From NCBI RefSeq assembly GCF_029633865.1, contig NC_079215.1, forward strand, positions 48,397,343 to 48,461,342: a stretch of DNA of 64,000 nt, read 5' to 3'. A program made the translations under genes and the position numbers. The DNA comes from Lampris incognitus. Lineage: Eukaryota; Chordata; Actinopteri; Lampriformes; Lampridae. Position 1 is the first letter of the stretch. Each line of letters starts with the position of its first letter. Shown here piece by piece: positions 23,076 to 34,682 of this stretch. Under the pieces are notes generated by a model, which searched no databases, was not told the origin of the DNA, and saw only the letters and a list, made by a program, of their open reading frames with translations.

Positions 23076-23939
23076 CTGACACGTTAGCTAGGGACTAACG
23101 TGTGTTAATAGTAGTTTACACTAGCCACAAACGGCCCAAGCTAGCCTCGACAGCTAAACTAGCTAGGTTTCGTTAGCTTGCCGGTTTGCCGTCTCTCTAT
23201 TTGAAGTCTGTGTTCTTAGCTCGTCTCAATCCAGGTGTAGGTCAAAACCAAAATATAACAATTAGGTAACCCAAGATCCGAAACCCAGAAGCAGTTGTTT
23301 AAGGCAAAGACAGTCCAAAAGCCGGGAGACACGAAGCAGATACATACGTATGCGTAGATGTCCGGAGACACTTATTACTAATAGATTAAATCTTAATCTA
23401 TTCAAACTCAATCCGTGATGAAAGGATGACCCGGTGTTCCCAATGTGAGTCTATCCAGCCATTCTTGGGAGGCGAGGAGCATCACATCAGTGGCATTATT
23501 CAGAACGGACCATGTGCTTAGTAAGTAAAAACTGACTACCCACAATCGTCTGAAAGCCAGGTCCACCTCATCAGTAGTCATATTTGGTAGTTAAGAACCC
23601 AATTAGGATAATAAAGCAATCAAAGCACCATGAAAATGTAAAGGAAAACAACCTGGAATCAACGGAGCCACGTTAAATCTGAAATAAATACAATAATCAG
23701 CCTAACGGGAAAGCAATCCTTGGTTGTTAAACGTAGGCTGGATTGCAGCGCTAGTGGGCATATTTTGTTTTCCGCCGCCATCAAGTGGCCCAAACAATAA
23801 TAATCTATACAGGGTAAAGTCGATGGATGGCTAATTAACTCACCCATTTTCGCTGGATAACATTACCGTCCTATGACAGCCGTTAAGCAATCTGTTATGG
23901 AGTAAAAGTGAATTTAGTCTTCCAGCTTGCTGAGAAACT
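23076..23939. other. No recognised feature
   Basis: Contains a gctagc/ctagct-rich segment (23.1-23.2 kb); no gene or mobile element could be named. Confidence 0.4.
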
Positions 23940-24653
23940 CAACGCCGTTGGGCAGGTGTAGTGAACCACTTGACGGCTTCCTCATACGATATTCGGAGCT
24001 TGGCTGGGTGGTGCAAAGCCGCACTCAATGCCCTTCTACCGCAGCGTCTTTTTCACCGTTTTGAATGCGTCCTCCTTCCGTTGCGTCTCGGTACTGCAGT
24101 CGGCATAGACGTAAAGTCTTCTGCTTTCAAAGACCCCCCCCCCCCCATTTCCCTGGCACGGCGAAGCACATTTTCTTTGTCTTTAAAGTTAAGGTATTTA
24201 GCCATCAGAGGCCTGGTCTTGTCTGAGGCTTTGCCGAGGCGATGGCATCTCTCAGTAATGATGGGAGAATCAAATACGATAGGGTTGGGGATTTGTGGGA
24301 TAATCCGCTCGAGGAAAGCAGTCGCATCCCGGCCCTCCGACTTTTCAGGTAAATTGAAGATTCGTATATTGTTTCTCCTGCTCCTATCCTCGAGATCGAC
24401 CAGTTTGTCTTCGATGTACCGTAACTCCTTCTCCGTCTTGTCCAGGCGTTTGAGTACGTCACTCACGTTGTCCTCGTTATCATTCCATTGCCACAACTTG
24501 GTCTGATAAAGTTGAGAGCGAGGATTACATTTTTGTGAGTGGCTGGACACTGGCTGTCATAGCGTTTATCTGCTTGGACAAGTCGTCTTTGCTTTCAAGT
24601 ATCGCTGACATCACAGCTTCGAGTGAAAGAGATCCTTTCTTGTCGGTCGCCAT
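23940..24653 (-). mobile_element. L1-type LINE, ORF1 only
   Basis: Start ATG at 24653 (MATDKKGSLSLEAVM), with the start codon inside an AAAATGGCG YY1-like motif. A coiled-coil-like segment (LKRLDKTEKELRYIEDKLVD) is followed by the L1 ORF1 RRM signature SRRNNIRIFNLPE and by ITERCHRLG and PLMAKYLNFKDKENVL. At least one stop and one frame change lie between the first 42 residues and the long frame. No ORF2 follows downstream. Confidence 0.75.
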
Positions 24654-24727
24654 TTTCGAAGGATCTTGCGGTTTTGCTGCGTTAATATTTTTCGACGAAG
24701 TAGTCGTTTTCCTTCTGAGATGGTACC

Positions 24728-24859
24728 TGTGACGTACTCAAAACGGGACATACGTCTCAGTTGGGAGCCATCTTGTTTATTGCGCCATGTGAACAGAGCT
24801 CCGGGTGCTGTGTAGGGACAGAACAGACTGCAGCTATGGAATGCAAACAATATGTTACA
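24728..24859 (-). repeat. 3' LTR of the Ty3/Gypsy fossil
   Basis: Pairs with 28992-29130; starts tgtgacgtactcaaaacggg. Confidence 0.85.
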
Positions 24860-27800
24860 TCTCCCCTCTTAAATTAAAATTAACATTCATTTAACTTTGT
24901 GTCAATACACAAAATACCTGATTACGTCTAAATATGATTCTACACACAATAACTTGGAAGGAGTGTTTACCAGCGCTTCACTTTCTCAAGGTGAGAAAAA
25001 CAACCCAAAACATCAAACTCAACTCAACTCAAACACTTATAGATTCAGTCTATCGGGAGGCTTCACAACTCTGCCCCGCCTCGTAGTAAGCTGTTCAGCT
25101 GGCCGGGCTTGAGTGGGGCTCAAAGGTATTTTAGGTGGTGAGTGTGGCAGTTCAGGAAGAGCTGGAGGTTGTGGCTCCTTCTCAGTTAGCAGATCTGACA
25201 ATTCAGTCCAAGGTTCATCCCGAACCCAGTGGCGTGGACGGTTGGCGGCTGCGGTGCTTTTGCGGAGGTGTTGGCTGATGTTGGCATAGGACCGCGGAGC
25301 ACTGTGTGGTTTAACTACAACTCCTGGGGACCATTTCTGGTTGCCAGGATAGGGTTGCATCCTAACCTCATCCCCAGGCTTCAGGGCAACATGAGGTTTG
25401 CCTGCTCTCTTGCGGTCATAGTAGAACTTTTGGATGTCCTTACTTTTGTCCAGCAGACGCTTTACTTTGAAAGGGTCATAGGCTGTTGGTGCGAGTAGCA
25501 CACGAGCATTAGGCAGCTTATTACGTGGCCTCCTGCCCATGAGCAGTTGAGCCGGTGACAGTCCTACTGACTCAAGTGAAGTAGTTCTGTAGTCCAACAA
25601 TGCAAGGTGTTTGTCTGGTGCTTTACTCCAAAGCCTCTTCACAGTTTGCACTGCACGCTCTGCTTCACCATTTGAGTGTGGCATGTGTGGTGAAGATGTC
25701 TTGTGTGAAATACCATAACTCTTGCAGACGTCTTTAAATTACTCTGAGGAGTACTTCGGACCATTGTCTGTCCGTAGAGTGGCAGGGATGCCATGCCTGC
25801 TGAACTGAGCTTTCAGAGTCTCTATGGTGGTGCGACTGTGCATGTCTTTCAGTTCATTAACTTCAATAAATTTTGAGTAGTAAACCACTAGGAGGAAATA
25901 CTGTTTGCCTTCAAACTCAAACATATCTGATGCCCCCTCCTCAAATGGCAGCTCTGGCGTTTCTGTTGGCTTGAGTGGTTGTCTGGGCAGTTCATTTTGG
26001 AAATCAGCACACTTGCTGCAATTTCTGACTATTTCTTCGATTTCAGCACTCATGCCTGGCCAGTATAGCACTTCATGGGCTCGCTGTTTACTCTTCACTA
26101 TCCCTAAGTGAGATTGGTGTATAAGCCTTAGCATGTGCTCTCGCATGGTGGGGGGCACTACTATATGTAGTCCTTTGTATACAACGTCATCAGATAACAC
26201 AAGCTGGCTTCTCGAGTCCCAGTATGGCTGAACAGCAATTGGCACTTCCCATCTGTATTCTGGCCAGCCATACTGCATTGTCTGTTGGAGACAGCTTAGC
26301 TCTTCCTTTGTGCGCTCCTGCAGTTTTGTGTACTTCTGGTCACTAACTGCAAAAAAGTTGAGCATGGAGACACAGTCTAGGCCATCCATCTCAGCTGTGC
26401 TCTGGAAGCTGCGCTCTGGACAGCGTGTCAGGCAGTTCCATGTCCTTTCCTCTACTGTACTTAACTAAAAAATCACTACTGTCTAGTCCCATGTGCATCC
26501 AGAGAATGCATCTTCGACTACAATGGTATGATTTAACAAATATATATTCGAGAGGCTTGTGGTCATTGTATACTGTGACATGCGTTCCAAATATGTAGTT
26601 GTGAAACTTGATACAGGCATGCACAATGGAGAGCATCTTCTTTTCAATTTGCGCATAGTGCATTTCTGCATGAGTCAGTGACCTGGACGAGAAGGCAACG
26701 GAGTGACTGACCTGCAGCAAAACTGCTCCTAGTCCACTGCTGCTGGTATCACAGTATATTTCGACAGGCTTTGCGGGGTCGAAAAACTTCAGCACTGGAG
26801 GATGCATGCGCAACCCCTTGAGTTTGTCAAAAGCTCGCTGCTGTGCTGGCTGCCATGCAAACTCCACATTGCTATTGAGGAGCTGACACAGCGGAGCATC
26901 CTCTTCACTGAGGCTTGGTATGAACTTTGACAGGTACGTTACAAAGCCCAAAAAGCAGCGGGCACCATCTTTGTCTGTTGGCGGCGACATGTACCGTACT
27001 GCCTCAACTTTCGCAGGGTCTGGTTTCAGTCCATCTGCTGTTATTAGATGTCCCACATATGGCACTGCTGCTTGATGAATGTAACGTTTGTTGAAGTTGA
27101 GCCTCAGATTGTAGCTCGTTGCTCTCTCCACTACTCTGCGCAGGATTGCATCGTGCTCCTCCACTGTGGGGGCTGCTATGAGAATATCATCCATCACACT
27201 GATGGTTCCTCCGATGCCCTCGAGCATTTCGTCCATGATACGTTGGAAAATTTCCGGTGCGCATTTTAGTCCAAATGGGAGTCTCAGCCATCTGTACCTT
27301 CCAATTGGTGTATTGAAGGTCGTGAGAAAGGATGAAATCCAGATTTAGCATCCAGGACTGAGAAGACTTTGGCACCAGGTATGATGGAAACAACCTCCTC
27401 TATGGTGTGCATGGGGTGGTGCTCCCTCTTTATGACTTTATTTAAATCACTTGGATCTATGCAGATTCTTATCTTGCCATTACGCACTACGGCTACTATA
27501 GAGCTCACCCACTCTGTAGGTTGGTCAACTTCGGTGATGTAGCCATCTTTCTCCATCTCATGTAGTTTCTCCATTATCTTTTCTCCAAGTGTGGCTGGTT
27601 GGCGGCAGAAAGGATGGACCACGGCCTTTGCATCTGGATCAGTTTTGATTGTGTATGTACCTGGGAGGGTTTCGGTGGTGCGTGTCAGTTCTGGGAACTC
27701 ATCAAGTCCAGCTGATACACTCTGTGTTGGAATGGCGACATCAGTACTGCTCAATTTGTTTTTGTTTTTTTTCAGTAGTGGTTTTTAGGGAGTCCAGATG

Positions 27801-28991
27801 AACAATCAGGCCTAAAGCCTCAGCAGTAACACCACTGAGTACATTTTCCTGTACAATGTCCACAATTTCAAACTCTGCGCTCACTTCACACTTCTTGTGT
27901 TTGATTAGTAGATCAACTTAGCTTGTGGTTGGAATAAGAGCGAAGTACTGTGCTAGAGCATTTTAGATCCCCTGTGTGTATGAGGAACTGGTATCTGTCT
28001 AGGGTCAGTGTATTGCATTTGGTACCTGTGTCAATCCTGAACTGCACTTCCTGAGACCGAATTTCCGAGTTCACTTTCCATTTGTAATCTGCAGGACTAT
28101 CAGTCTGTGTCAGATTTATGTGCTGAATTTCATCATCTAGTGAATCCTGACTTGGCTCAACACTCACTGAATTTACTGCACGTTTGCGACACCCACCCAC
28201 TCAGTGATTTGGTTTTTTACAGTAGGAACATACTGAGCCTTTAGCTGGGCACTTTCCTTTGCTCTGCTTGTGCTGGGGGTCTTTTCCACAACTTGGGCAG
28301 CTTTTGGGTTGGTTGACTGATGCCTTCCTCTGATGTTTGGGTTTTGACTGTCCTTTACTGTACGTTATCTTATTAGGTGCCGAGTACTTTGCTTTGGCAG
28401 ACACTATTGATACTTGTTAATCATCCTCTCTGACGATTTATTTCTGTCACATTTCAAACTGCTGAGGGAAATCTATAGCTTTAGGTTGTGTCAGGTCCTC
28501 ACCTTTTTCCAGCAGTCTTTCTTGGACCCTTTTTTCTCTTACTCCCGTGATTATGGCGTCAATCAACATGTCATCTGGGTCAGCGTACTCACAGTCCATG
28601 AGTGAGTCTCAAATCCTTAACAAAGTTATCAAAACTTTCACTTGGTCCTTATTTCCTTTGTTTGAAACGATGCCTGACTGTTCGCTTATTTTCCCTTGGT
28701 CTGATGTAGCTGGCAAAATTATCCAAAACTTTAGAGGGATCTTCTTTTTTACCATCAGCCCAGTTTAATGTCTTGTAGATTTCTCTACCTTGCTCGCTGA
28801 TCCACGTGCCTAGCAACCGGCTCGCTGTTTAGTCGTGAGCTCAGAGGACCACCGAAGACGAACGTGACATGACTCCTGAATCTTTCAAATTCTTGATATA
28901 AACCAGGAGCCTCCCAGCCGATCTTGGGGTGTTCAAATTGCGAATATACCATTATTCTTAATATTCTATTCTTGACAGACTTCTGACACCA

Positions 28992-29130
28992 TGTAACGTA
29001 CTTAAAACGGGACACACGTCTCAGTTGGGAGCCATCTTGTTTATTGCGCAATGTGAACAGAGCTACGGGTGCTGTGTAGGGACAGAACAGACTGCAGCTA
29101 CGCCACGGAATGCAAACACAATATGTAGCA
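28992..29130 (-). repeat. 5' LTR of the Ty3/Gypsy fossil
   Basis: Pairs with 24728-24859; starts tgtaacgtacttaaaacggg and is followed by the GTACC duplication. Confidence 0.85.
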
Positions 29131-29439
29131 GTACCGTGACATGAAACAACTAGTAGCGTTAGTTGGTTTCTAGCTTGGGTTCAAGGTTTGATATAGATAA
29201 TTGGAATATAAAAGCAACTGTGAGGCTAACCCGGTGGAGCTCACGTTTGCATGACCTACTTCAGTCAACTCAGCAGCGGTTCCGGCAACCGGCAGCTCTG
29301 TTTGTCAACTCCGCAGCAGTTCTGGCAAAAAGCAGCAGGATTCCTCTGCGGCTGTCTCAGCTACACTGTGCCACCGAGCAACAGGAAATCTTGCACCAAA
29401 TAGTGTTGTCATCTAGGGTGCAGCCTCACGTGCCCCTGA

Positions 29440-29912
29440 CCAAGGCAATGGCAAGAAATAACTGGAGTTGGTCCCCGGGTGCTGCACGGCGGCTGCCCAC
29501 TGCTCCTAGCTACACGGGTTAAATGCAGAGAGTAAGTTTCATTTGTATGTATGTACAAAATGACTAATAAAGAATATTCTATTCTATTCTAACCGGACCT
29601 CACACTCTGCATTTAACCCGTCCTAGTTGTGTAGCTAGGAGCAGTGGGCAGCCGCTGTGCAGCACCTGGGGACCAGCTCGTTTGTCTTGCCATGCCTCGG
29701 TCAGGGGCACAGACAGGAGTGTTTTTGATGGTGGGGGAAACCGGAGCACCCGGAGAAAACCCACCACAGACATGGGGAGAACATGCAAACTCCACACAGA
29801 GAACGACCTGGGATGACCCCCAGGGTTGGACAAACCCCAGGGTTCGAACCCAGGACCATCCTGCTGTGCAGTGACGGCGCTAACCACTACACCACTGTGC
29901 CGCCAGCCTGCC
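29440..29912. mobile_element. Two SINE family B copies in head-to-head inverted arrangement
   Basis: 29440-29580 (+) carries gtgctgcacggcggctgccc and an (attct)n tail. 29590-29912 (-) repeats the same end in reverse, then continues through the shared block gagaacatgcaaactccaca to a tRNA-like head on the minus strand (ggttagcgccgtcactgc). Adjacent tails make a large inverted repeat centred near 29585. Confidence 0.65.
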
Positions 29913-30044
29913 ACTTATCAAATTCATATCCATACAATGAGTCACTGATAGTCCCTGTATTTACAGCTTTTGAGACGATCTCTCTATATTTTGACTAAGC
30001 TCGTGTCAGCTTCTAAACCAACTACTTACCTACCCATCCATCCG

Positions 30045-30395
30045 TTATCCAAACTGCTTATCCTGCTCTCAGGGTCATGGGGATGCTGGAGCCCATCCCA
30101 GCAGCCATTGGGCAGCAGGTGGGGAGGCACCCTGGAAAGGCCGCCAGACCATCACAGGGCCGACACACACACGTTCACACCTAGGGACAATTTAGTACAG
30201 CCTGACGTACATGTCTTTGGACTGTGGGAGGAAACCGGAGCATCCGGAGGAAACCCACGCAGACATGGGGAGAACATGCAAACTCCACACAGAGGACGAC
30301 CTGGGATGACCCCCAAGGCTGGACTACCCCGGGGCTCGAACCCAGAACCTTTTCACTGTGAGGCAGCCACGCCAATCACTGCGCCACAAGATGCT
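30045..30395 (-). mobile_element. tRNA-derived SINE, family A
   Basis: Reverse orientation: tccatccgttatccaaactg end, shared block gagaacatgcaaactccaca, and the head with ggggctcgaaccc (B box). Confidence 0.75.
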
Positions 30396-30419
30396 GGATA
30401 TTTATGATCCGCATATTTG

Positions 30420-32480
30420 ATTTGGAAAAGGTTATAGTTCACCTCTTGGCCAAACTATACAGTCAATGGGATAAATTTCTATTGCTGTGTGGATGATACT
30501 CAGCTGTATTTGCCTATAAGGGCTAGGTGTGAATGTGTTGGCCCTGTGATGGACTGGCGGCCTGTCAAGGGTGTCTCCCCGCCTGCTTCCCAATGGGATA
30601 GGCTCCAGCATCCCGTGACCCTGATTGGGATAAGCGGCTTGGATAATGGATGGATGGATCATACTCAAATGACTAATTTAGAGGCCTGCTTGGCTGATGT
30701 GAAAAATTGGATGTCATTAATTTTCCTGCTTTAAAATCAAATAAAACTGAGATATTGGTCTTTGGCCCTGCCAGACAGACACCAATTTGATCAAGTATCA
30801 ATAACAATTGACAACTCTGATTTCACAAAGTGTGGCAGCCAAAAAGCTTGGTGTTACGTTTGATCCCAGCCTTTCCTTTGATAAGGACATTACAGAAACC
30901 ACCAAGACTGTCTTTTTCACTTGCGTAACATAGCTAAAATTCAGTCTTTCCTGTCCATGGCCGGTGCAGACGCTAATACATGCATTTGTTTCATCCAGAC
31001 TTGATTACTGTAATGTTGTTTTCAGGTCTGCCACATGCTAGTACTAAACATCTTCAGATGGTTCAGAATGCTGCAGCTAGAATCCTAACTAAAACTAAAA
31101 TTTGACCATATTACACCAATTCTTGCCTCCCTTCATTGGCTTCCTATCCATGTTAGATCAGACTTCAAGGTGCTCTGCTGACTGGATCATACCTGTAACT
31201 GTACATTCCATCCCGAGCTCTTCGCTCTCAAAATACAGGGCTCCTGTGTGTCCCCAAAGTTAAAAAGACAGTTGATGGCAGGGCCTTTTCCTATTGGGCC
31301 CCGTTCTTGTGGAATAACCTGCCTGCTGCCATCAGACAATCAGTCTGTTGAGTCCTTTAAATCCAAACTTAAAACTCATCTTTTTGCCCTGGCTTCACAA
31401 CCTGTAGTGCATGGCGGTTCGGTTTCTGTCTCAGTAAATTTACCAAGCACTGTTGCGATGAGATTATAGCATATAGATTATTGCAAATTATTCTCTTCTC
31501 TCTGGTCTTTTCTGTCTCTCTGAATAATGTCTTCACCTTTCTCTTCTTGTGTGTGTGAATGGTGTGATTTGAGTTTCCCTTGTGTGCATGTGCAGTCTGT
31601 CCTCCTAAGTCTCCATGGTGAGGGTGGTTGCCACCTGGACACTGCTTGGCATCCCCCTCCTCACATTTTCTTTTGATATGTCTTATAAATCCATATAATT
31701 TTGTTAGCCTGTTTCAATGTTATATCCTTCTCTCATTCAGATGTGTGACTAATGTGTTTTTTTTGTTTTTGGGTTCCACACGGTGATGGTTGCGTGGCTC
31801 GGGCTGTTCCGAGGGCATCTGAAATGAAAGAAAGCCACTTTATTTGACATTGTATTCTTGCAACGAATTGTATTCTTATAAAGAATTTTCTCTGCATTTA
31901 ACCCATCCTATTGTATAGGAGCAGTGGGCAACTGCAGCGCCCGGGGACCAACTCCAGTTCTTCTTTCCATTACCTTGGTCAGGGGCACAGACAGGAGTAG
32001 TAACCGTAACATGAATGTCTTTTGAAGGTCAGAGGAAACCCATGCAGACACGGGGAGAACATGCAAACTCCACACAGAAAGGACCTGGGACGGCCTGGGG
32101 TTCGAACCCAGGACCTTCTCGATGTGAGGCAACAGTGTTAACCACCGGGTCACTGTGCCCACTGGACATTGCTTGGTATCCTCCTCATCATATTCTTCAT
32201 ATGTTATAATTCCATTATAATTCTGTTATCCTCTTTCAATGTTGTATTCTGTAAATTGTGTACACACAACCTCCATTGCACGTCTGTAGGTCTTGGGAGA
32301 GATCCCTCTTCTGTTGTTCTCCCTGAGGTTTCTTCCTATTTTTTCTCCCTGTTAAAAGGTTGGGTTTTTTTGGGGAGTTGTTCCTTATCCGATGCGAGTA
32401 TGCTGTGTTGCTATAAAGCCCACTGAGGCAAATTTGTAATTTATGATAATGGGCTATACAAATAAAATTACTTGACTTGA
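30420..32480 (+). mobile_element. L2-type LINE, RT C-terminal half and 3'UTR, with two SINE insertions
   Basis: RT catalytic region CVDDTQLYL (usual YADDTQLYL), then NLEACLADVKNWM, and the typical C-terminal end FPIGPRSCGITCLLP and SVESFKSKLKTHLFAL. The 3'UTR closes gggctatacaaataaaatta. A SINE family A fragment (about 30530-30660) splits the RT right after the catalytic box, and a family B copy (about 31860-32162) splits the 3'UTR. Frame changes and stops are frequent. Confidence 0.75.
31860..32162 (-). mobile_element. SINE family B nested in L2 3'UTR
   Basis: Shared block gagaacatgcaaactccaca, B box ggttcgaaccc, and minus-strand head gggcacagtgacccggtggt. LINE sequence resumes immediately after (ctggacattgcttggtatcc). 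Confidence 0.7.
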
Positions 32481-34612
32481 GCGCCCCTAGCAGAATGTGG
32501 AAACTACAGGGGCATCTCACTCCTGTCAACAACAGGCAAAGTCCTGGCAAACCAACTGTTACCACTGGCTGAGCAAGTATTCCCAGAATCTCAGTGTTTC
32601 TGCCCATCCAGAGGTACAGCTAACAGAATATTTAGAGCGCGCCAACTCCAGGACAAATGCCGTGAACAAAGACAGCCTTTGTGCATAGCTTTCATAGACC
32701 TTTGGCTCAAAGCTCATGGCTTTTGGCTCATAGCTTTCAAAGACTTTTGGCTGCCCAGAGGCATTTGGCTCAGTAGAGCGCCAGGCTCTGTGGAGCATAC
32801 TATCAAGATATGGCTGCCCTGACAAATACATCAGAATATTGAGGCTTCTACATGATGGCATGTCAGTCAGTGCTCAGCAACAGCAGCTCTGAGTCAGAGC
32901 CCTTCACTGTGGAAACAGGTCAAACAGGGATGCATCATCGCACCCACCCTGTTTGCTATCTTTATTGGTGCCATACTCCACCTCATTGGCAAACAGCTGC
33001 CACGGGGGATCCCAATCCTATACAGAACTGATGGCAGGCTCTTCAACCTTAATAGCTTCAAGGCCAAGAGCAAAGTCTACAACACCACCATCATGGAGCT
33101 TCAGTATGCAGATGACAATGCCATCGCAGCACACTCCGCAAAAGACCTCCAGGACATTCTGAATGCCTTTGCCAAGGCATACAGAACCCTGGGTCTAACA
33201 TTAAAGAGAGACTGACATGCCCTTTCTGAACACATTTTTTAACATTGGGAGTTTGAATCATAACCGAAAATAGGTGTGGTTTTATGAATTCAAAGCTATT
33301 GACTACTGTCTTCCTGACGTCACCCCGCCGACATGATAACTGACCGATAAACGCCGATTAATATCATAATTCGGTGAGTATTTTGACTTCATAACTCAAA
33401 ATCATTTACAAACAACAATAACACAGGTATGTGGATATAAAGCTTTTATTTTAAGGTTTTAAACAAGAGCGGTAGTGTGGTGACCTTTGACATGGATCCA
33501 GTTATCCACAGCTCTCATACGTAGTATAGAGGGCTGTGTAACCCTATATGCAAATTGACTGGTGTCTACGTATCCACCGGCACAATTTCTCCGTGGTCAC
33601 ATTCCAACTCGGAACTGAATTTCTCCGTGGAACTGAATTTCGCCACTGAATTTCTCTGTGATCACATTCCAACTCGGAACATAGCCTATCAATAGGAATT
33701 TTCAGATTTTGATGTCAGTATCACTTTAAACATCAAAAAGACCCAGGTCCTATATCAACCTCCACCTAACCAGCCATCTACCCAGCCCACCATAAAAGTG
33801 GACAACAAAATTCTTGAAAACATTGATCACTTCCCCTACCTCAACAGCCTTCTCTCCTCAAATTCTGACATCCACTCTGAGGTCAGCCATCGCCTGAGTT
33901 TTGCCAGTGGTGCTTACGCCAGACTCAGGAAAAGATTCTTTGAAGACCAAGACATAAAGGCCCAAACAAAACTCATAGTCAACAGAGCTGTTGTTCGCCC
34001 CATCGTGCTGTATGAAGCAGAGTCATGGACCACTTACAGCAGGCACCTAAGCCCTGGAACAATACCACTAAAGATCTTTACAAAAGATCGTGAGGATCAG
34101 CTGGAACGACAGACGCACCAACATCAGCGTTCTGGATGAAGCCAACATGACTAGCATCACCACCACAATAATGCAGCACCAACTCCGATGGACTGGCCAT
34201 GTCATCCACATGTCCAACATGTCTCCCCAAACAAATCCTGTACTCCCAGCTGAAGGAAGGTCAGCGAGCTCCTGGCGTGCAAGGACAATATCAAGACCAG
34301 TCTGAAGAAATTCAACATAACATCGAGCAACTGGGAACACGTTGCACTGGATAGGCGGCGCCTGGAAAAAATCCGTGCAGGGAGGAGCTGCACGTCATGA
34401 AATGGAATTCCACTGTGCTGCAGAGAAAAAGCGACAGGACTGCAAGTAGACACAGAAAAAGGCTCGATCCACCGTTTCCCGTTCACACTGCACCATATTA
34501 TGTGAATTGTGGATCGCCCTCTACAGCCATCTGAAGACCCACAAGTAGACAACCCAACAGAGAGGACACGACTGTCCATACTCACTTCAAGTGACCGACG
34601 ATGATGATGAAT
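32481..34612 (+). mobile_element. LINE (RT to 3' end), degraded, with nested MITE
   Basis: Frames read NYRGISLLSTTGKVLA-like and LPLAEQVFPESQC, CREQRQPLCIAFIDL, YGCPDKYIRILRLLHDGM, VKQGCIIAPTLFAIFIGA and the catalytic ELQYADDNAIAAH, followed after the MITE by VDNKILENIDHFPYLNSLLS, SHRLSFASGAYARLRKRFF and HQLRWTGHVIHM. RT box YADD is intact but the frame is broken several times. A short imperfect tandem of tttggctca units (about 32698-32768) interrupts the FIDL block. Clade not assigned with certainty. Confidence 0.7.
33205..33725. mobile_element. TTAA-target MITE nested in a LINE
   Basis: Flanked on both sides by TTAA (33201-33204, 33726-33729). Ends are imperfect inverted repeats (agagagactgacatg against agtgatactgacatc). 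Removing it with one TTAA restores the LINE frame: LGLTL leads directly to NIKKTQVLY. TTAA duplication and terminal inverted repeats fit a piggyBac-type non-autonomous element. No coding capacity. Confidence 0.75.
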
Positions 34613-34682
34613 ATAATTGCTAATAACAGATAGATATATTGGGTATTTCCACATTAATTGCACAACTGTACTGCTAGAATAG

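Larger units (their letters stand above)
24728..29130 (-). mobile_element. Ty3/Gypsy LTR retrotransposon fossil with both LTRs
   Basis: LTRs lie at 24728-24859 (132 bp, 3') and 28992-29130 (139 bp, 5'), begin TGT and end in CA, and are flanked by the same five bases GTACC (24723-24727 and 29131-29135). Read on the minus strand the internal parts come in order: primer-binding site candidate starting TGGTGTCAGAAG next to the 5' LTR, gag zinc-knuckle region (28.3 kb), protease region (28.1 kb), reverse transcriptase (27.7-26.9 kb), RNase H, integrase (26.3-25.2 kb), and a purine-rich tract aagaggggaga before the 3' LTR. The element is broken in several places. The LTRs differ at roughly 6% of sites plus two indels, so the insertion is old but not ancient. 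Confidence 0.88.
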
